Of a stretch of DNA of 37,122 nucleotides, positions 35,604-37,122 are shown piece by piece. The position numbers and the translations under genes were made by a program. The first letter of the stretch is position 1. The number at the start of each line of letters is the position of its first letter. A model generated the notes under the pieces. It worked only from the letters and a program-made list of their open reading frames with translations. It ran no database searches and had not been told where the DNA came from. The DNA is taken from NCBI GenBank assembly GCA_021298975.1, contig JAJTGC010000034.1:1-37122 (forward strand), read 5' to 3'. The stretch comes from Oxalobacteraceae bacterium. GTDB taxonomy: Bacteria; Pseudomonadota; Gammaproteobacteria; Burkholderiales; Burkholderiaceae_D.

Positions 35604-36944
35604 ATGAGTCAAGTAGAAATCAAAGTGCCTGACATCGGCGACTTCAAGGAAGTCGAAGTGATCGAGTTGCTCGTCAAGCCGGGCGATACCGTCAAGGCAG
35701 AACAGTCGTTGATTACGGTGGAATCCGACAAGGCCAGTATGGAAATTCCCAGTAGCCATGCTGGCGTAGTCAGGGAATTGAAAATAAAGATTGGTGACAA
35801 GGTCGCCGAAGGCTCGCTGATTCTGATGCTTGACGCAGATAGTGCGGATACTGCAGTCGCTGCAGTAACAGCGGCGCCACCTTCGCAAACGGTATCCGTA
35901 CCAGCCCCGGCACCAGCAGCGGCGCCTGCACCCGCCCCCCAGCCAGCACCAACACCGGCACTGCAGGCGGTATCAATACCCCCGACAGCCAACTCGGCGG
36001 CAACTGACAATGGCAATGGACAAAAACCACATGCCTCGCCATCGGTGCGCAAATTCGCGCGCGAACTGGGCGTTGAACTCTTGCGGGTCACTGGCTCGGG
36101 CCCCAAAGGCAGAATACTGCTCGACGATGTGCAGGGTTTTGTCAAAGGCGTCATGACAGGCAGCAGCGCTGCGCCTGCGGCCAGCAGCGGTGGTGGTGGC
36201 ATGGGCATGTCGCTGTTGCCGTGGCCATCGCTGGACTTCAGCAAATTCGGTGACACGGAATTGCAGCCGCTCTCGCGCATCAAGAAAATCAGCGGCCCGA
36301 ATTTGCATCGCAACTGGGTCATGATCCCCCATGTGACGCAGTTCGATGAGGCCGACATTACCGAGCTCGAAGAATTCCGCAAGAGCGCCAACGAATCGCT
36401 GGCGAAATCCGGCGTCAAGCTCACCATGCTGGCTTTTGTGATCAAGGCCAGTGTTTCAGCCCTTAAAAAATTCCCAGCCTTTAATGCGTCACTGGATGCT
36501 AACGGCGAAAACCTGATTCTCAAGCACTACTACCACATTGGTTTTGCAGCCGACACACCGAACGGTCTGGTGGTACCCGTCGTGAAAAATGCCGATAAAA
36601 AAGGTATTGCCGAGATTGCCAAAGAAATGGCAGAGCTCTCGGCACAGGCGCGCGAGGGCAAACTCAAGCCGGCCGATATGCAGGGTGCCAGCTTCACGAT
36701 TTCATCGCTCGGTGGCATTGGCGGTACCAAGTTCACGCCCATTATCAATGCCCCTGAAGTGGCGATTCTCGGCTTGTCGAAGTCAGCCATTCAGCCGGTC
36801 TGGGATGGCAAGCAGTTCGCACCGCGTCTGATCATGCCGCTGTCGTTGTCATATGACCACCGTGTGGTTGATGGCGCCATGGGTGCGCGGTTCATCGTCC
36901 ATCTCGGTGACGTGCTGGCGGATATGCGCAAGACTTTGCTGTAA
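35604..36944 (+). CDS. aceF: Dihydrolipoamide acetyltransferase (E2), single lipoyl domain
   Basis: A 446-residue E2 protein that transfers the acetyl group from lipoate to CoA and forms the core of the PDH complex. Domains in order: one lipoyl domain (1-80, Lys43 in SDKAS intact); an Ala/Pro linker (about 88-140); a peripheral subunit-binding domain (144-180, PSVRKFARELGVELLRVTGSGPKGRILLDDV); a Gly/Ser hinge; and the catalytic domain (about 215-446) with His419 and Asp423 in YDHRVVDGA. E. coli AceF has three lipoyl domains and Ralstonia-type E2 often two, so a single one is at the low end. GGAG precedes the ATG. It lies 75 nt after the tandem lipoyl-like gene. Confidence 0.96.
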   Translation: MSQVEIKVPDIGDFKEVEVIELLVKPGDTVKAEQSLITVESDKASMEIPSSHAGVVRELKIKIGDKVAEGSLILMLDADSADTAVAAVTAAPPSQTVSVPAPAPAAAPAPAPQPAPTPALQAVSIPPTANSAATDNGNGQKPHASPSVRKFARELGVELLRVTGSGPKGRILLDDVQGFVKGVMTGSSAAPAASSGGGGMGMSLLPWPSLDFSKFGDTELQPLSRIKKISGPNLHRNWVMIPHVTQFDEADITELEEFRKSANESLAKSGVKLTMLAFVIKASVSALKKFPAFNASLDANGENLILKHYYHIGFAADTPNGLVVPVVKNADKKGIAEIAKEMAELSAQAREGKLKPADMQGASFTISSLGGIGGTKFTPIINAPEVAILGLSKSAIQPVWDGKQFAPRLIMPLSLSYDHRVVDGAMGARFIVHLGDVLADMRKTLL

Positions 36945-37047
36945 GCCGCCCGAACTGGGCTTAGCCGCAGGTGCAGAGTTCGATAAAAGCTCGGCGCTGC
37001 CTCGCCGTGTGATCAGTTTCGCCATGCAAAAATAACGGAGTACAGAC

Positions 37048-37122
37048 ATGAGCACGATAGAAATTCACGTTCCTGATATTGGCGACTTCAAGGAAGTCGA
37101 AATCATTGAGTTGCTGGTCAAA
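37048..37122 (+). CDS. lpdA: Dihydrolipoyl dehydrogenase (E3) with N-terminal lipoyl domain, 5' end only
   Basis: Only 25 codons are in the window. They encode the start of a lipoyl domain, STIEIHVPDIGDFKEVEIIE, almost the same as the aceF start. Preceded by CGGAG at a good distance. In Burkholderiales and Neisseria the PDH cluster continues with an E3 that carries an N-terminal lipoyl domain, so lpdA is the likely identity. A second E2-type protein is possible, since the flavoprotein domain is not visible. Confidence 0.75.
   Translation, partial: MSTIEIHVPDIGDFKEVEIIELLVK

Overview
The window looks like a chromosomal, housekeeping-rich segment of a betaproteobacterium in the order Burkholderiales, perhaps Oxalobacteraceae-like (the family is an inference). 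The grounds are moderate-to-high GC, the trxA-rho-rpmE order, an AddB/AddA-type repair pair, a zapA-6S RNA junction, and a pyruvate dehydrogenase cluster that ends in a dihydrolipoyl dehydrogenase carrying its own lipoyl domain. No insertion sequence, prophage, CRISPR array, tRNA or rRNA was seen.

Layout. 1-1194 is the 3' part of an acyl-CoA synthetase gene. 1297-3134 (minus) holds an MFS permease followed by a small secreted protein. 3351-5387 (plus) holds serC, an unrecognised 244-residue protein and a possible 38-codon proline/acid-rich ORF. 5427-8548 (minus) holds a GT39-type membrane glycosyltransferase overlapping a MATE exporter. 8657-10887 (minus) is trxA, rho and rpmE (type B), with hairpin terminators after trxA and rpmE. 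11222-17238 (plus) is a two-gene helicase/nuclease operon related to AddB and AddA. 17465-17988 is a coiled-coil ORF coupled to zapA, followed by 6S RNA (about 18082-18260) and an EVE-domain protein. 18819-19643 is a TauE/SafE permease whose 5' end appears shifted out of frame. 19710-22924 (minus) is lysR-lgt-matB, divergent from ilvD (23035-24708). A class I cytochrome c with a strong terminator follows. Then on the minus strand come a LivK-type binding protein, dadA, a hypothetical protein, holC, prlC and folD.

32192-37122 is the pyruvate dehydrogenase locus: aceE, a 172-residue two-domain lipoyl-like protein, aceF with one lipoyl domain, and the first 25 codons of lpdA, which also starts with a lipoyl domain. 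aceE decarboxylates pyruvate, aceF makes acetyl-CoA and lpdA reoxidises the lipoyl arm.

The most interesting item is the protein at 35010-35528. It is two lipoyl-type domains in tandem and nothing else, and in both the lysine that would carry lipoate is replaced (Met43 and Glu132). The frame is intact, it has a strong ribosome binding site, and it sits between aceE and aceF. This suggests a maintained non-lipoylated accessory protein of the complex rather than random decay, but that role is an inference. Secondary points are a probably leaderless promoter in front of the zapA operon, 6S RNA linked to an EVE gene, the broken start of the TauE gene, and a palindrome over the MFS promoter.
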